Shown in pieces: positions 37,536-48,590 of a stretch of DNA of 64,000 bases. Made by a program: the position numbers and the translations under genes. The notes beneath the pieces were generated by a model. It was given only the letters and a program-made list of their open reading frames with translations, was not told the origin of the DNA and ran no database searches. Numbering within the stretch: position 1 is the first letter of the stretch; each line of letters begins with the position of its first letter. This DNA is from Siphonodentalium dalli (lineage: Eukaryota; Mollusca; Scaphopoda; Gadilida; Siphonodentaliidae). Location: contig CP136061.1 in the NCBI GenBank assembly GCA_032622095.1, positions 122,834,754 through 122,898,753 of the forward strand. Direction: 5' to 3'.

Positions 37536-38311
37536 TCTATGACCATTTTGTAAAGAAATGTACTTATCTGACAGTGAGCACTCTTTATATAGTGACCTCA
37601 TATTGTGTGCTTGACCAATTCAGCACCAGCAAGAGCATCACTTGGATAAATTGTCTGCATGTAGATGGTTATAAAATCCTGTGAGAGTTCCAATTGAATT
37701 TTAAATTTATGTTTTAATTAACAAGCTAGCATGGCTCATTAGTTCGCACACACAGAGGAGATAACCCACATTCTCGGTGATTAAGGAAACAGACATATAT
37801 GGTAATATAGGTCGATTCATCCAGTCCCTTCTGGTTTTGACTCCGGAGACTTGCCACCTGCTGGGTAGATCATTTCTCTCGGGGGATAGGATCCAAAATA
37901 GGCTGTGAACCTGCTTAAAACACCAGCCGATTTCTGCCAATTTGTATTCACGCTGGGCCATCCTGTCAATAAAATTAAGACTCATCCAGAATTTACATAG
38001 CATCCTCAGTCGTAGGTCGCCCAACATCAATTTAATACTCATTAATGGCCAGTTTATCCCCAGTTCGGCTGTATTAGAACGATGTTGATACTGGCCCATC
38101 GGGCGCTCAATTTCCGGGGCATGTCACCTCGATTACGATAGGTAATCGGATTTGGAATTTGGCTACTAACCTCGTGTCTCTGTTAGCGACATTTACTAAT
38201 TGGGGCCACATGGGAACTACATGTACAGTCACGATCCTACCAATCACGCTGATTCTTCTCTTCATTATTAAGTGGTGGCCCTGGTTTTGGGTTAAATTGA
38301 GTATCATACCT
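37536..38311. other. no named gene; segment shared with 40793-40880
   Basis: A - strand frame of 130 codons (37707-38099) shows no motif I know. The segment 38130-38225 aligns by eye to 40793-40880 (GCTACTAACCTCGTGTCT, CACATGGGAAC), so it is repetitive. Confidence 0.35.
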
Positions 38312-38547
38312 TTAACCTTTTCATGACCGGAGCTTCCTGAAATTTTGTGAAAACCATGTGCCAATACGTTCTCTTATATATGTGTGTCCCATAGGTAGCC
38401 TCGTATATATAAGAAAATACATTGGCCCAACAATATTTACCTTAACCTTGTAAGCCAGTGCATTCTATTATATATGTGAGGCTTCCTATGCACTGGCACA
38501 TGATTTTTAATGCTGCACCAACACAGCTGCCATCATGAAAGGGTTAA
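38312..38547. mobile_element. family B MITE
   Basis: It is bounded by TTAA, with left end CCTTTTCATGACCGGAGCTT and right end CATCATGAAAGGG. The second internal palindrome is shortened (GTGAGGCTTCCTATGCACTG). Confidence 0.78.
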
Positions 38548-39228
38548 TATATGACTAATTACTTTGGCAGATAGGCTATCGTTGCAGGATAAAAACAATT
38601 TGTTTGGTTATTTTTTTTTATACTTATCTTTTTACAAACCATGCAGGCCCGCTTTAATAATAGTGATTCAGGCTATCTTGTCATCTGTTATTTGTACATT
38701 GTCATTTACTTTATGAATGCCCAGATATATATACCTGGAATAGCTTGCATAGAATCATCAATGTGTTATATAGTAGTGTTCAGATGAGTCCGTTGAATAC
38801 ATTGTGTTGAAATTGGATACAGACAGTATCACTGATGCCTTCAGATGGCTGTGATGCGTTCATTACGTTGTATTCCATTTCAACTTCAACATTTCTGCAT
38901 ACGTTATATGGCATCATGGTGTTTATTTTTTCAATCGATAAAAGAAGGCAGCTGTATTTGAAGGGAAGGAAAACTGACTTATATTTATGTCAGTAAAGTA
39001 TTTAGTTGATTTAACAGTGTTTGACATTATCATAGAATTAATTTATTACAGGTAGCTAGATTAATTGTTTTGCAATATTGCATTTATTCCAATATCAAAC
39101 TTATTAGCTGCAATTATTATTCGGAATCTGTGTTATAACGCATTCGTGTGAACAGTTTAATGCAGACAACATATCCTGTCAGTGCAACATACTGACTAAT
39201 GCAATGCTAACGCTAAAAAGAAAAAGAA

Positions 39229-40258
39229 GCTCTGTAGGGAACCTCGCATATATATAAAGAGAATGCACTGGCTTACAAGGTCAAGGTAAACATTGTTAGG
39301 CCAGGGACCAGCCTAGACCATATTTTCAGGGCGAAATGACTTCGCCCTACTATCAAAATAAGGCGAAGTGGCCGTTCTATAGGGCGAAGTGAGTCTACAA
39401 AACTTAAATTGAACAGTACTACGACAGGAGTCGCTATAGAACGAAAATAGGAGAGATGTAATATGTCAATTAAACTTATGAAACAATGGTTGAAATATGG
39501 AGTCTTTATGTTCACTTCATGACCATAATAACTATTAATAATACCCAAACATAATTGTGAGAGGATAGCAGCATTTTATATCGTAATTGTGGGAGAATGA
39601 CAAGATTTTATTTCATATTTTTCGGGTTTTTAAAAATGCCAACAATATTTATCAAACCGAAACGAAACGAAATCATGAACACTTTCACTGCGCTCTATTA
39701 GTAATCCCGTTTGAAAATTTAATATGCTTCACAAATGAATTTGTTTTAAAATTTCTTTAACCAAACTCCATAGAGGGAGTGATGAACTGACACATTGTGA
39801 GAGCTGTGAGTTGTAATCTTCATTGTAAGGTGTGGTAATCACGGTAATCTAAAAATCACAACAACCAGATTAACACTTGAGGCCCGACGATGTTTTCACA
39901 GCTGCCAGTAATCAGACTCCGTTGTCAACATGCTTCCAGATTGGAGCAATACAGGTGTTAATTGTTTTACAACACCCTGATAGTGGAGTATTGTGTGTGT
40001 GCAATCACTGTTGACAGTTGTAAATTATCATAAATTATTTGGGGAATTTTGCCGATTTTCGTCAGTCAACTTTGGAATTTTCAGGGCGACTTGAACTTCG
40101 CCCGACTGCAAAAATAAGGCGAAGAGGACGGCGCTAGGGCGAAGAAGTCGCCCAGGTCGCCCTCTCGGCTGGTCCCTGTGTTAGGCCATATATAAGATAA
40201 TGTATTGACACAGGGTTTTCACTAAATTTCAGGAAGCTCCAGTCATGGATGGTTTAAT
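39229..40258. mobile_element. family B MITE interrupted by a hAT-like element
   Basis: The family B sequence CACTGGCTTACAAGGTCAAG, AACATTGTTAGGC is broken at 39301. It resumes at 40179 with TGTTAGGCCATATATAAG and ends in CAGGAAGCTCCAGTCATGG. The outer left end is truncated. Confidence 0.8.
39302..40178. mobile_element. non-autonomous hAT-like element with perfect 8-bp TSD
   Basis: The termini are CAGGGACCAGCC and GGCTGGTCCCTG. The 8-bp sequence TGTTAGGC flanks both sides exactly (39294-39301 and 40179-40186). An 8-bp duplication with CAGGG-type ends is the hAT signature. Both ends carry several subterminal GGCGAAG motifs in both orientations, likely transposase contacts. At 877 bp with no transposase frame, it depends on a helper elsewhere. 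Confidence 0.9.
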
Positions 40259-40283
40259 ATTCATGATATAGAAATATGTAATG

Positions 40284-40416
40284 GTTAGAGCACAAGAATT
40301 GTTCTTTACCAGAATCAATCGAGTCGAAGACGAGATACACAAGAATTGTTCTTTACCAGAATCAATCGAGTCGAAGACGAGATTTATTCTGGTAAAGAAC
40401 TGTTCACGTGCTCTAA
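40284..40416. repeat. 47-bp tandem duplication with an inverted partner
   Basis: CACAAGAATTGTTCTTTACC begins both units (40291 and 40338). They are followed by ATTCTGGTAAAGAACTGTTC and GTGCTCTAAC, the complement of the left part. Confidence 0.75.
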
Positions 40417-41580
40417 CCGACTTAGAGCACAATTGATCCCACATAATGCAATCAACTGGAAATGTGCCGTTGAGCGTGTTTTGACCACGACACACAATCC
40501 GTGCGCTGGCCGCAATTGGACACAATAGCCGGTTAGCCACGCCCAACAATGTAATTAACATGAACCGATCGCTATTGAATGTGAATAGATATGACCGAAA
40601 CTACACGGACTGGTCCCACTTTGAAGTGCCCATGCGATTTGTCTGTTATGCCTAACAATGGGATAATCACTGAACTATTCCTTCGTCAGCCTTATGAATT
40701 GGTGTGCTTTACCAGAAATCAGGGTACAATTGCAACAATGGGATTGTGCTCTAAAAAAAATTATAAAGATTTTAATCCAGAATAACATAAGTAATCGGAG
40801 CTGTAATTCAGCTACTAACCTGGTGTCTTTGTTTAATAGCATCACTCACTATATAGATTGGAATCACATGGGACCCATTTATTATTAATTCACTCCTGTC
40901 AAGCACATTTTCTATTCTGTTCATTAAAGGTGTACCCCTTGATCAGGTTACATTGCCTGTCATGTATTGTCAGGAATCTTATTCCATTTTAATTCCACAT
41001 GGCCTATTAACTTGGCAGATATGGCACCCTCTGTAGGATATAATAAATAATTAGTTTATTTTTACGTCTTATTATGCCCCCCCCCCACCCCTTGTTTGTT
41101 AAAGGCATGGGCTGATTAGTAAACTGTGAGTTGTCAGTAACTTCTACATTTCCAGAAATCCATAGAATATTCCCCTGGGATAGAATCATGAGAGTTTACA
41201 GTGAAACATACATGTAATACATGTAACACTAAAGCTGTACTTTTAAATAGCGGCACTTTGATTCCAAAGAGTTACACTGTGCTCATCATGCACTCTGCAC
41301 ACTTTCCATATTCTGACGCAGTTTCATTTTAACCCGCTGTGTACCTACCCTCTTTTGAGAAGAGAATGTTACAGTCTTTATTTCAAGAAATATCATCGTC
41401 GGTGAGGCAAATTAGTTCAATGAACTAATGCTGCATGTCAGATACCCTGCCATATCAAACTTTCAAAATTAGGCGCGCCCTTTTGAGCTCGATCAAAGTC
41501 ACAGAGCAAGGATCCACTTTAACACTGAGGCCCGAGGAAAACATTTAGTTCCTAATTCCTACCTATTCCTGTATTAAAGG
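40417..41580. other. no gene confirmed
   Basis: The segment 40793-40880 is a repeat shared with 38130-38225. Poly-C lies near 41077-41084. Short frames here lack splice or motif support. Confidence 0.35.
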
Positions 41581-41747
41581 TACAGTAATTCCCTTAGTAA
41601 TCGACTCCTTTACCATAGCAGAATTATGGGTAACTTGAGAGCTTTCCGATGAATGGCAACAAGCCATATTTCTGACTAAATCCTGAAAAATTACCCATAA
41701 TTAATTCTGCTGTGTTTAAGGAGTCGATTATTTAGGGCATTACTGTA
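41581..41747. mobile_element. family A foldback MITE, left arm shortened
   Basis: TACAGTAATTCCCTTAGTAA faces TTAGGGCATTACTGTA. The left arm jumps from GGGTAACTT straight to GAGAGCTTTCCGATG. Confidence 0.85.
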
Positions 41748-41974
41748 ACTGCCTTCAATGAAATGATGAATTGTTTCACCAGAGCTTCTGAACATATATT
41801 GATCTCATGATATCCTATTTTCGAACTGTTTCATGTTGCACCTTTATCTGCACTTGTTCTTACCTAATTTGACCTCATGGCACTGTATATGGGGGTGTAA
41901 CCCCCCCCCCCCCCCATACCCCCTTGAATCCTGAATACCAGTTAACAGAGAGGGCTTAGGGAGCGTCTCAAAAG

Positions 41975-42360
41975 TCTTTGCGGAATTCCGAAAGTATTTT
42001 CCGAAAATAAATGACGTTATGAACACTTTGCGGAAAACTGTTTGCGGAAATTTTTCGGTAATTACGTTCCTTCTTTCGGAAAATAGCGCTAAGGTTTGCG
42101 GAAAAGAAGACGACGTTTGCGGAATTTTTTCGGAATACGTCCGATGTTTTCGGAATTAATTGCGGAATTCACCCCAACGTTATCGGAATTTTAGTTTCCT
42201 CTTTCGGAATTTGCGGAAATAATTGCGGAATTCACCCCAACGTTATCGGAATTTTAGTTTCCTCTTTCGGAATTTGCGGAAATAATTGCGGTATTCACCT
42301 CAACGGTATCGGAATATGAATGCATGCGGACCTCTTTCCGGAAAATTTGCGGAATATATT
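41975..42360. repeat. CGGAA-rich array with a 63-bp tandem core
   Basis: Nineteen CGGAA pentamers occur on this strand, mostly as TTGCGGAA or TTTCGGAA. The core repeats a 63-bp unit (TGCGGAATTCACCCCAACG at 42161 and 42224, a variant at 42287). Confidence 0.85.
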
Positions 42361-43678
42361 CATGGGTGTCGGGCCGGTAAAATCTTAAACATCACCGCAT
42401 ACTAGAGTATATAGGTCCATGGATATTGGGTTCGTTTATTTATTAGGTTTACAGTGTTTATTAACATAATAAAACAATACGCCAATTAAAACACTTTTCC
42501 TTGACGAATCTTGGTATGGCTTCATTTAGTAGTCAATTGCCACAGCTATATAGTCAAAACGTGTTTAATTCACAAGCACGAGTCATGTATATGGCATGCA
42601 GTGAGTACCGGTACCCTATATAAACCTCCCGACATGTAATCAGATTTGTGTTGATTGCTGTAATTTGACAAGAGAGTGCGCAATTAGCGATATATAACAA
42701 GTTCCATGACACTGAAAAAAGTTCACGGCTGACCTAGTTAATTATAGCAATGATGTCAGTTTGACACTGTTTGCAATGTCAACACTGTGCTCCCTGGTGA
42801 AGTCCGTGCAATGCGTGTACTGACTTCAAAGAAGTCGTCATTAATAGTCGCATTGTGATTGGTTAGCCAACAACAAACACCGACGTCAATCATATAGTAT
42901 CAACAGGTGTTGAATGGAGTTACCATGCACTGTGATTGGTTAAATCGAGCTCTACCCAAAGTGCATGTCTTTTGTGGATTCCGTTTCGTCAGCTGACGCT
43001 CAGAATAGGCTATGCGATGAGGTGTGACTGCATGCATCCTTTATATTTCACTTAAAAAAGCATTTAGCTTTTATAATATGCACGCGTGCCCCCCCCCCCC
43101 CTTCGCAAATAGGGGAACCTAATTATACAGTCTTCAAACTTTCACAAAAAGGTATATTCATGATCACCTGCAAGATTCGATCAATATTTTCAAAAAAATT
43201 AACGCTGAATTCCCGATTCAGATGTTTCCACTCCACCTCTCTTAGGCCTAAATCCCGTTCGCCACATTCGTGACTGCAGTCGGTGGAAAGTGGGGATGGG
43301 TCATTGTCAGATAGTAACCGTAAATGGACATTTATATTGGGATCGTTCCATTTCCAAATTACGAACACACTAATTTAGAGTTTCGATGAGAGATTCATCA
43401 TTGAGTTCATACCTGTAAATAACATGTATGGGCGCCAATACAAACTGAAACTATATATGAATTCCTACATTGGTCATTGACTCTAGGCCTACCCGTTGAG
43501 AAAAAAAAATCATTTTCCGACTTTGTATCCCTGAACCAATTTATGCGGTACATGCATGTAATGAGAAATAGTAATGCCCCATAAATTATTTGGACATCCT
43601 TGGCACCCAAACAGGTGTCCCGAAAAGAATCCTGGATATACACCTGGCTTTGAACAAGCCCCTATCCATTTACAGTTG
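42361..43678. other. no confirmed gene; promoter-like motifs and a weak minus-strand exon candidate
   Basis: TATATAAACC lies near 42616. GTGATTGGTTAG and GTGATTGGTTAA (inverted CCAAT-type boxes) lie near 42856 and 42940. A possible minus-strand exon at 43168-43369 is described in the findings. A poly-C run sits at about 43090-43101. Confidence 0.35.
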
Positions 43679-43728
43679 TGACGTAATTATCACGGTTACG
43701 CCGTAACTTATGACGTAATTATCACGGT
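43679..43728 (+). promoter_or_regulatory. duplicated CRE/ATF-like element upstream of the BEN gene
   Basis: The 18-mer TGACGTAATTATCACGGT occurs twice in direct orientation, at 43679-43696 and 43711-43728, 32 bp apart. TGACGTAA is the half-CRE/ATF-type core bound by bZIP factors in animals. The pair ends about 40 bp before the first in-frame ATG of the BEN gene, in a locally CpG-rich stretch. I infer a proximal promoter. A consensus-like donor (GAG then GTAAGT, near 43742-43750) follows, so a 5' non-coding exon is also possible. Confidence 0.45.
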
Positions 43729-43766
43729 CACGCGCGAGCGCGAGGTAAGTTTTCATTTTGCGTCTG

Positions 43767-43968
43767 ATGTTTCCGAGAATGGACGCGTTTGAAGTACAGT
43801 ACGTTTTTCCGAAGAAGTGGGCTGGTGCCATCGAGTCGCTGAGCACGTGGAAGGTGAAGAATAGTCATCAGGTGCTACTCGGTGATGAGGTAGCCTTCAA
43901 ATATAAAAGTCAGAGGTGCAAAGCATTGGTTCTGCGGCTTCCCGTCACTGACGATATATCGACGTTGA
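43767..43968 (+). CDS. BEN-domain protein, exon 1
   Basis: This is the first coding exon of a 345-aa protein (67 full codons plus one base). The exon ends at a strong donor, GTGAGT at 43969-43974. Its phase fits exon 2 at 45043: one base here plus two there make one Asn codon. The segment around residues 8-60 is rich in aromatic and basic residues (FEVQYVFPKKWAGAIES, then GDEVAFKYKSQRCKALVL). It resembles the small beta-rich N-terminal module found ahead of BEN domains in several invertebrate and fish proteins; I recognise that only by style. ATG 43767 is the first in-frame ATG. A second ATG at 43779 would give 341 aa. A duplicated CRE-like motif lies just upstream. Confidence 0.78.
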
Positions 43969-45042
43969 GTGAGTATTTTATATAATAATTGGAAGTATTC
44001 AGGATTCCAAAACACCATATAATTAATAGATTCTGCTGTTGTATAAATATAACGGAAGTACATGTAGATCATGCCATGAATCTCTACTCAAATCACGTAG
44101 AGATCATATTCCACCCTTACAAAACCTGGGAACTTTTTGACAGGGAACATTGAGCAAACAAGACAGGGAATATATTTCTTTGTTAATACTTGTTTCTCAA
44201 CAATCTACTTCACATTAGGGGGTGGTCTCAGTATTCATGTGACTTTTGTGCGCCGATTTCGGAATAAACATTGAATTAATTTACCTATCTAGGAGAAATT
44301 CCATAATTGGAAGAGACACACAGCAAAAGCGCTCACAAAGTCAGCTAAATCATGTAATTTCGAGTTAGGACCTTCATCTGCAGTGAAGTGTATTATTAGA
44401 TAACAGATATTAACTAAGAAATATATTCCCAGCATTATTGTTTATTCTTATAAGGTTCCCTTTTGTTCTGGTGGAATATGATCTCTATGGACGTTAGCCA
44501 GAGTAGATTCATGGCATGATCTACACTGGAAGGTAAATGATACTCATTTACATGAATTTCTAAAAAAATATATATATTTATGACCAAATAGGGTGGGGGT
44601 ACATTCAATTATCTAGAATAGAAATGTGTTCCTATAATACTGAGGCCTGGGCTGGTAGTGGTATGTTGGTAAACACTCTACTCCTTTGCCATATAAAGGG
44701 ATGTGGCCACAGGTGGGGGTGTAAATATTTCCAATTTGACATATTATGCCTTAAACATTGAAATTTTTACACCACATACTGTTGAAATAAATTGCTTTAA
44801 ATATTTGATTTTCCAACTAATTAATTAGTGGGGGGGTGTCAAATGTTTTTGTGAATCTTGAATTTAGATCTGGTTCATTTGTAAATTTCAAGGTGAATAC
44901 CACCCTCAACAGAGGTCCTTGACCATTTTATGTTAGGAAGAATAAAATATCAAATTTTTTGCAGCAAATATTTTCAAGTTGCCTATTAACATGTGCTTCT
45001 GGTCATGTCATGTCAAGTGAGGTCCCCTGATTCTCTTTTCAG
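43969..45042 (+). other. intron of the BEN gene
   Basis: The intron is 1,074 bp, opens with GTGAGT and closes with CTTTTCAG. It contains a complete inverted-repeat element (44063-44525) and otherwise AT-rich sequence with a GGGGGGG run near 44830. I see no coding potential inside it. Confidence 0.75.
44063..44525. mobile_element. inverted-repeat element (MITE) in the BEN intron
   Basis: The left end begins TGTAGATCATGCCATGAATC and the right end is its near-exact complement (ATTCATGGCATGATCTACA). The complementarity continues for about 70 bp with small indels (AGAGATCATATTCCACC against GGTGGAATATGATCTCT, then GGGAAC against GTTCCC). It is 463 bp and non-coding. I could not define a target-site duplication, so the superfamily is open. 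Confidence 0.7.
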
Positions 45043-45878
45043 ATACAGATTCAGACGATGATTTGTCGCTTGCTCGGTTAGCGAAGAGAACAAGGTTGGA
45101 TAATTTGGATTTAGTAAGTGCCAAAATGCCCGAAATCAACAAAGAAGTGCCTGATACACATGAGAACAGTCCCGATCTAGTCGAAATGCCTAATTTACAT
45201 TTCAACATTGAAACTGGCCCCGTGGCTGAAAATGCTACCTATTCACAGACACTCCTTGAACAAATAAATTCAAAACTTGATAAATTATTAAAAGGGCAGA
45301 AAGAAAATACAGAAAAACTCCGGGTGCTAGAGGCAATTGTAATAAAAAAAAAATCAACACCTAACAAGCCAAATACAGAGCAAATAAGATCAAGCACTGG
45401 TATAAGTGATACTTGTAACATGGAAATACCAACACCTGCCACAGCTACTACCATGTGTAGTCCTATTATACCAGTATATGCCCACAAGTCGCCACCAATT
45501 CCAGAACCATACATAACAGTGATAGTTGATGACATGATTTCATTAGGGTCATTTGATACGAATGCAGACGTTAAAATAAACAGGACACAATACAATAAGA
45601 TTTTACAAGGTTCAAAACATCCACAATATTTTATGTACAAACTTTTAGATTTTTATTTTACCAAGGAAGAGTTATCAACATCAAACATGACAGGCAAAAC
45701 CAAAAACCCTAGGAACCAGACACAGCAAACACATAAACAGAAAGCAACCCTCGATCCAAAAAAGACTAAAGCCATCATAAGCCATACCAAGTTACAGTTC
45801 CCACATTTTCAAAACAAATATTCTGACACACAAATTATAAGACTCATCAACAGCAAATGCAGAAAAACCCACACCTAA
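45043..45878 (+). CDS. BEN-domain protein, exon 2 (terminal exon)
   Basis: This exon follows a pyrimidine-rich acceptor (TTCTCTTTTCAG, ending 45042) and runs to TAA at 45876-45878. Protein residues 69-80 start with an acidic patch (TDSDDD) and a basic LARLAKRTRL stretch that could be a nuclear signal. Residues about 134-171 have leucine/isoleucine heptads with many Lys and Glu (a coiled coil). Residues about 239-342 match a BEN domain: a YFMYKLLDFYFTKEEL helix, LSTSNMTG, LDPKKTKAI and a C-terminal INSKCRK. BEN domains bind DNA or mediate protein contacts in chromatin and transcription regulation. Coiled coil plus C-terminal BEN suggests a nuclear oligomeric repressor-type factor. That role is inferred from the family. 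The linker is Thr/Pro-rich. Confidence 0.88.
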
Positions 45879-45919
45879 ATGCTTTCAGTGTTCTAATCTA
45901 CCAGATACAATAACTTTTG

Positions 45920-46424
45920 ACCAATACTAATAATGCAAGTTTTATTTTTGTTATGTTATGGGAAAAAAGTAGTTCATGTGGAATGTGTTGACTAAATTGT
46001 TTTTGCTGCATTAGTTACATTACATGACCATTAGGCATGCTGCACTACAAACAACATTAAACTTTTGCTTTAAATTAATGGGTATACATTTTCTTAACCC
46101 TTTCAAGATGGGAGCTGCGCTGGTGCAGCATTAAAGATCCTGTTTCAGCGCATTCCTGTACATGCGAGTCTCCCTATGGAAAACTCGCATATATCATTAA
46201 AGCGGCACCAGCACAGCTCAGTCATGAAAGGGTGAAGAAAATGTTTACTCATTTGTATAAAGCAAATCTTGGAAAAAATGAATTAAGTCTGTTATTTGTA
46301 GCGCACCATGCCTAATGGTCATGTAATGTAACTGAATGCAGCAAAAGAATTAGTCTTTTTTAAACCATGCTACATGAACTACTTTTTTCCCATATCATAA
46401 TAAAAATAGAACTTGAATTATTGG
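45920..46424. mobile_element. 505-bp composite palindrome in the 3' flank of the BEN gene
   Basis: Arms of about 170-190 bp face each other: CCAATACTAATAATGCAAG on the left pairs with CTTGAATTATTGG on the right, and GACCATTAGGCATG pairs with CATGCCTAATGGTC. A family B MITE (46094-46236) occupies the exact centre. The palindrome starts about 40 bp after the BEN stop codon, and its right arm carries the only nearby AATAAA (46399-46404), so it probably forms the 3' UTR. Confidence 0.7.
46094..46236. mobile_element. family B MITE (TTAA, piggyBac-type), short copy
   Basis: It begins TTAACCCTTTCAAGATGGG and ends CATGAAAGGGTGAA, so the right-hand TTAA is mutated. Inside are GGAGCTGCGCTGGTGCAGCA and its complement around a CATGCGAGTCTCCC core. 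It sits at the apex of a larger palindrome. Confidence 0.7.
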
Positions 46425-46427
46425 TAT

Positions 46428-46505
46428 ATAATTTATATATGAGAGAATACATTGGTATAGAGTTTTTGCAAAATTACAGGAAGCTCCAGTCATGAAGGGT
46501 TTTAA
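46428..46505. mobile_element. family B MITE fragment (right end)
   Basis: Only the TATATATGAGAGAATACATTGG core and the terminal GGAAGCTCCAGTCATGAAGG portion remain. It lies directly against the 505-bp palindrome, so the rest of the element may have been lost when that structure arose. Confidence 0.6.
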
Positions 46506-47256
46506 TTGAAGTCCCTCAAGATATTCGCAAATGTGCAGTGTCAAAATTTCAACATCCATTACTTATATTTACACTCAGCCGAGTCAACTGCAGATTAAGT
46601 TCCTATTTAAAACATTCTTGTAGCAAGTTGTGTTGACACAAAAAATGTAACATAAGGTGACTACTGATCACGATTAACAGTGTGTATAGTTGATGCTCAT
46701 TGTGGAAACAATTATTTCAACATGCAGAATCAGATCACTGCCCATAGCGAACACCTTAATGCACTTTAAAGGCAAGGATGGCCTTCGCGGTGGGTATGCT
46801 CTTAAGAAAGTCACACCCATTAAAAGTGCCAAAAACAGCTAGAAAATTTTAATATAGAAATATTTTATTCTTATACACAATTCAACTATTGTGTAAATAG
46901 TTTATATGCTTTGATATTTACGCAATATTTATGATTGGTATAAGAACATGGTCTGTCTATATTTTAATATTCTTTCTGTTTATGGTGATTTTAACAGGTG
47001 TGACTATTTTAACAGCAAGCCACCACGATGGCTATCCATGCCTTTAACCATTGCTATCTTTACCATGGTTAAACTGCACTAATCAGATTTGTGTCCCCAC
47101 CATATGATACCAATGATTTTTTTCAACTGGTAGACTGGAACCTGGATCAATCTACTACATTTGTTCACATTACACTGCACAATTTTGACACAGCCTCTTT
47201 AATAATAAACACATCAAAAAAATTATTAAGTTCCCCCAATAATACCCTGATGAAAA
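46506..47256. other. no feature seen
   Basis: AT-rich DNA without supported exons or named repeats. Confidence 0.4.
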
Positions 47257-47421
47257 AATAACCTGTATCTTTTATGTCAACAGTCAATATATAACAAAAA
47301 ATGTCAATATCACTTGATTGGAAAATGTCAGAATGCCAGTTGATGGTAAAATTTTTCCAATCAAGTGATATCGACATTTTTTTTTATATATTGACTGTTG
47401 ACATAAAAGATACAGGTTATT
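47257..47421. repeat. 165-bp inverted repeat
   Basis: AATAACCTGTATCTTTTATG pairs with CATAAAAGATACAGGTTATT. Complementarity continues through GTCAACAGTCAATATATAAC and CACTTGATTGGAAAA, about 70 bp per arm. No second copy was noticed. Confidence 0.8.
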
Positions 47422-47524
47422 TATTATATGAAGGGTAAGGGGTCTTATTTTTTATTTGATGTGGTTATTATTTATAAGCTGGTAATAATTGTTCTATTCA
47501 TTGACACTCAATTTTCCTGAACAG

Positions 47525-47690
47525 GGTTCCTACTGGCTCCAGTCTGATTGGGTTAGCTGATCAGTGGAGTGGGGGGGGGGGGGGGGGGGGTGGTATCAAA
47601 ATATGAAGATTGATATTGAATAATTTATTTGATGATGGGGTTCCTACTTGCTCCAGTCTGATTGGGTTTGCTGATCAGTGGAGCATGGAG
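47525..47690. repeat. direct duplication containing a 20-bp poly-G tract
   Basis: GGGTTCCTACTGGCTCCAGT and GTCTGATTGGGTTAGCTGAT (47525 onward) recur at about 47637. The first copy carries 20 guanines (47571-47590) after GTGGAGT; the second has only GTGGAGCATGGAGG. Confidence 0.75.
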
Positions 47691-48590
47691 GTTGTTGGGT
47701 GATTTAATATGAAAAGCTGAGAAATATTAACATTTTGAATAATTTATTTCATAGCTTATTACATGGCTGCACGTTCTGGGCTGCTGCTCTCCATCTGAAA
47801 ATATAGATATAATAATAATTAAGAATGAATACCAGAACACAATACACAAAAATGTATTTCAAACCGTATGAGGTTAAAAGGGGCCATAACCTTGTTAGAT
47901 TTGATAAATATAGCGTAGCAGATAAATAATGTCTTGTGTTATTGACTGATACAAACATGCGTTCATGTTAATATAAATGCTGCGTTTATATTTATATCAC
48001 AGCAACATGATGCAATGCAGCAGCATCACTACATTATTAAAAGCCAATCGATATACACCCCACACACCTAGAGGTTGACTACATAATAAACATGATAAAT
48101 TCAGTTGCAGAAATGGATCGCGTAATCACCTTATTTAAACGTCCACAGAGTAACGGGCATAAATCAGAATCCAGAATAAGATTCTTCAACTGACCAACAA
48201 AAATAGATATAACATTGTGATAAGGTTTTCAGTGGATAACAAGTGTATGCTTTATATAATTTTGTGGCAATACATTTTCTTTTGATATTAATAAACATTT
48301 TGGAAGCTGTCCAAGTATTTCAGAGTATTTCAATAAACAATAAGAGTGAAGTGAACAAGCACTATGTAGAAAATATTTAAGTCAGTGGGTTGCTTTCCAG
48401 AAATAAATTTGAATTAATCACTGGTTTGGTTCAAGTGCATACTTAACTTGTTATCCAATGTTTTTTAAGTGCACATGACTGGATTAATTACTGGCATTAA
48501 ATTTATCTGATTAGAAATATTCAACTGTTTTGCAGTTACTATATCATAACTGGTTCTAGTAGAACATTAAAAGCAAGATGTTGCTAGATT
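47691..48590. other. no feature seen
   Basis: AT-rich DNA without supported exons or named repeats. Confidence 0.4.

Noticed and set aside
37707-38364. Minus-strand frames of 130 and 85 codons
   Set aside because: No motif recognised, and part of the region is a repeat shared with 40793-40880.
40560-40655. Short frame MNRSLLNVNRYDRNYTDW
   Set aside because: It reads like protein but is only 31 codons, lies beside a local duplication and has no splice donor or partner exon.
42616-42640. TATATAAACC as a promoter of a confirmed gene
   Set aside because: No supported coding exon follows within a plausible distance, and TATA-like strings are common in this AT-rich DNA.
45239-45640. 133-codon minus-strand frame
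   Set aside because: It is the antisense shadow of BEN exon 2, which has splice, phase and domain support on the other strand.
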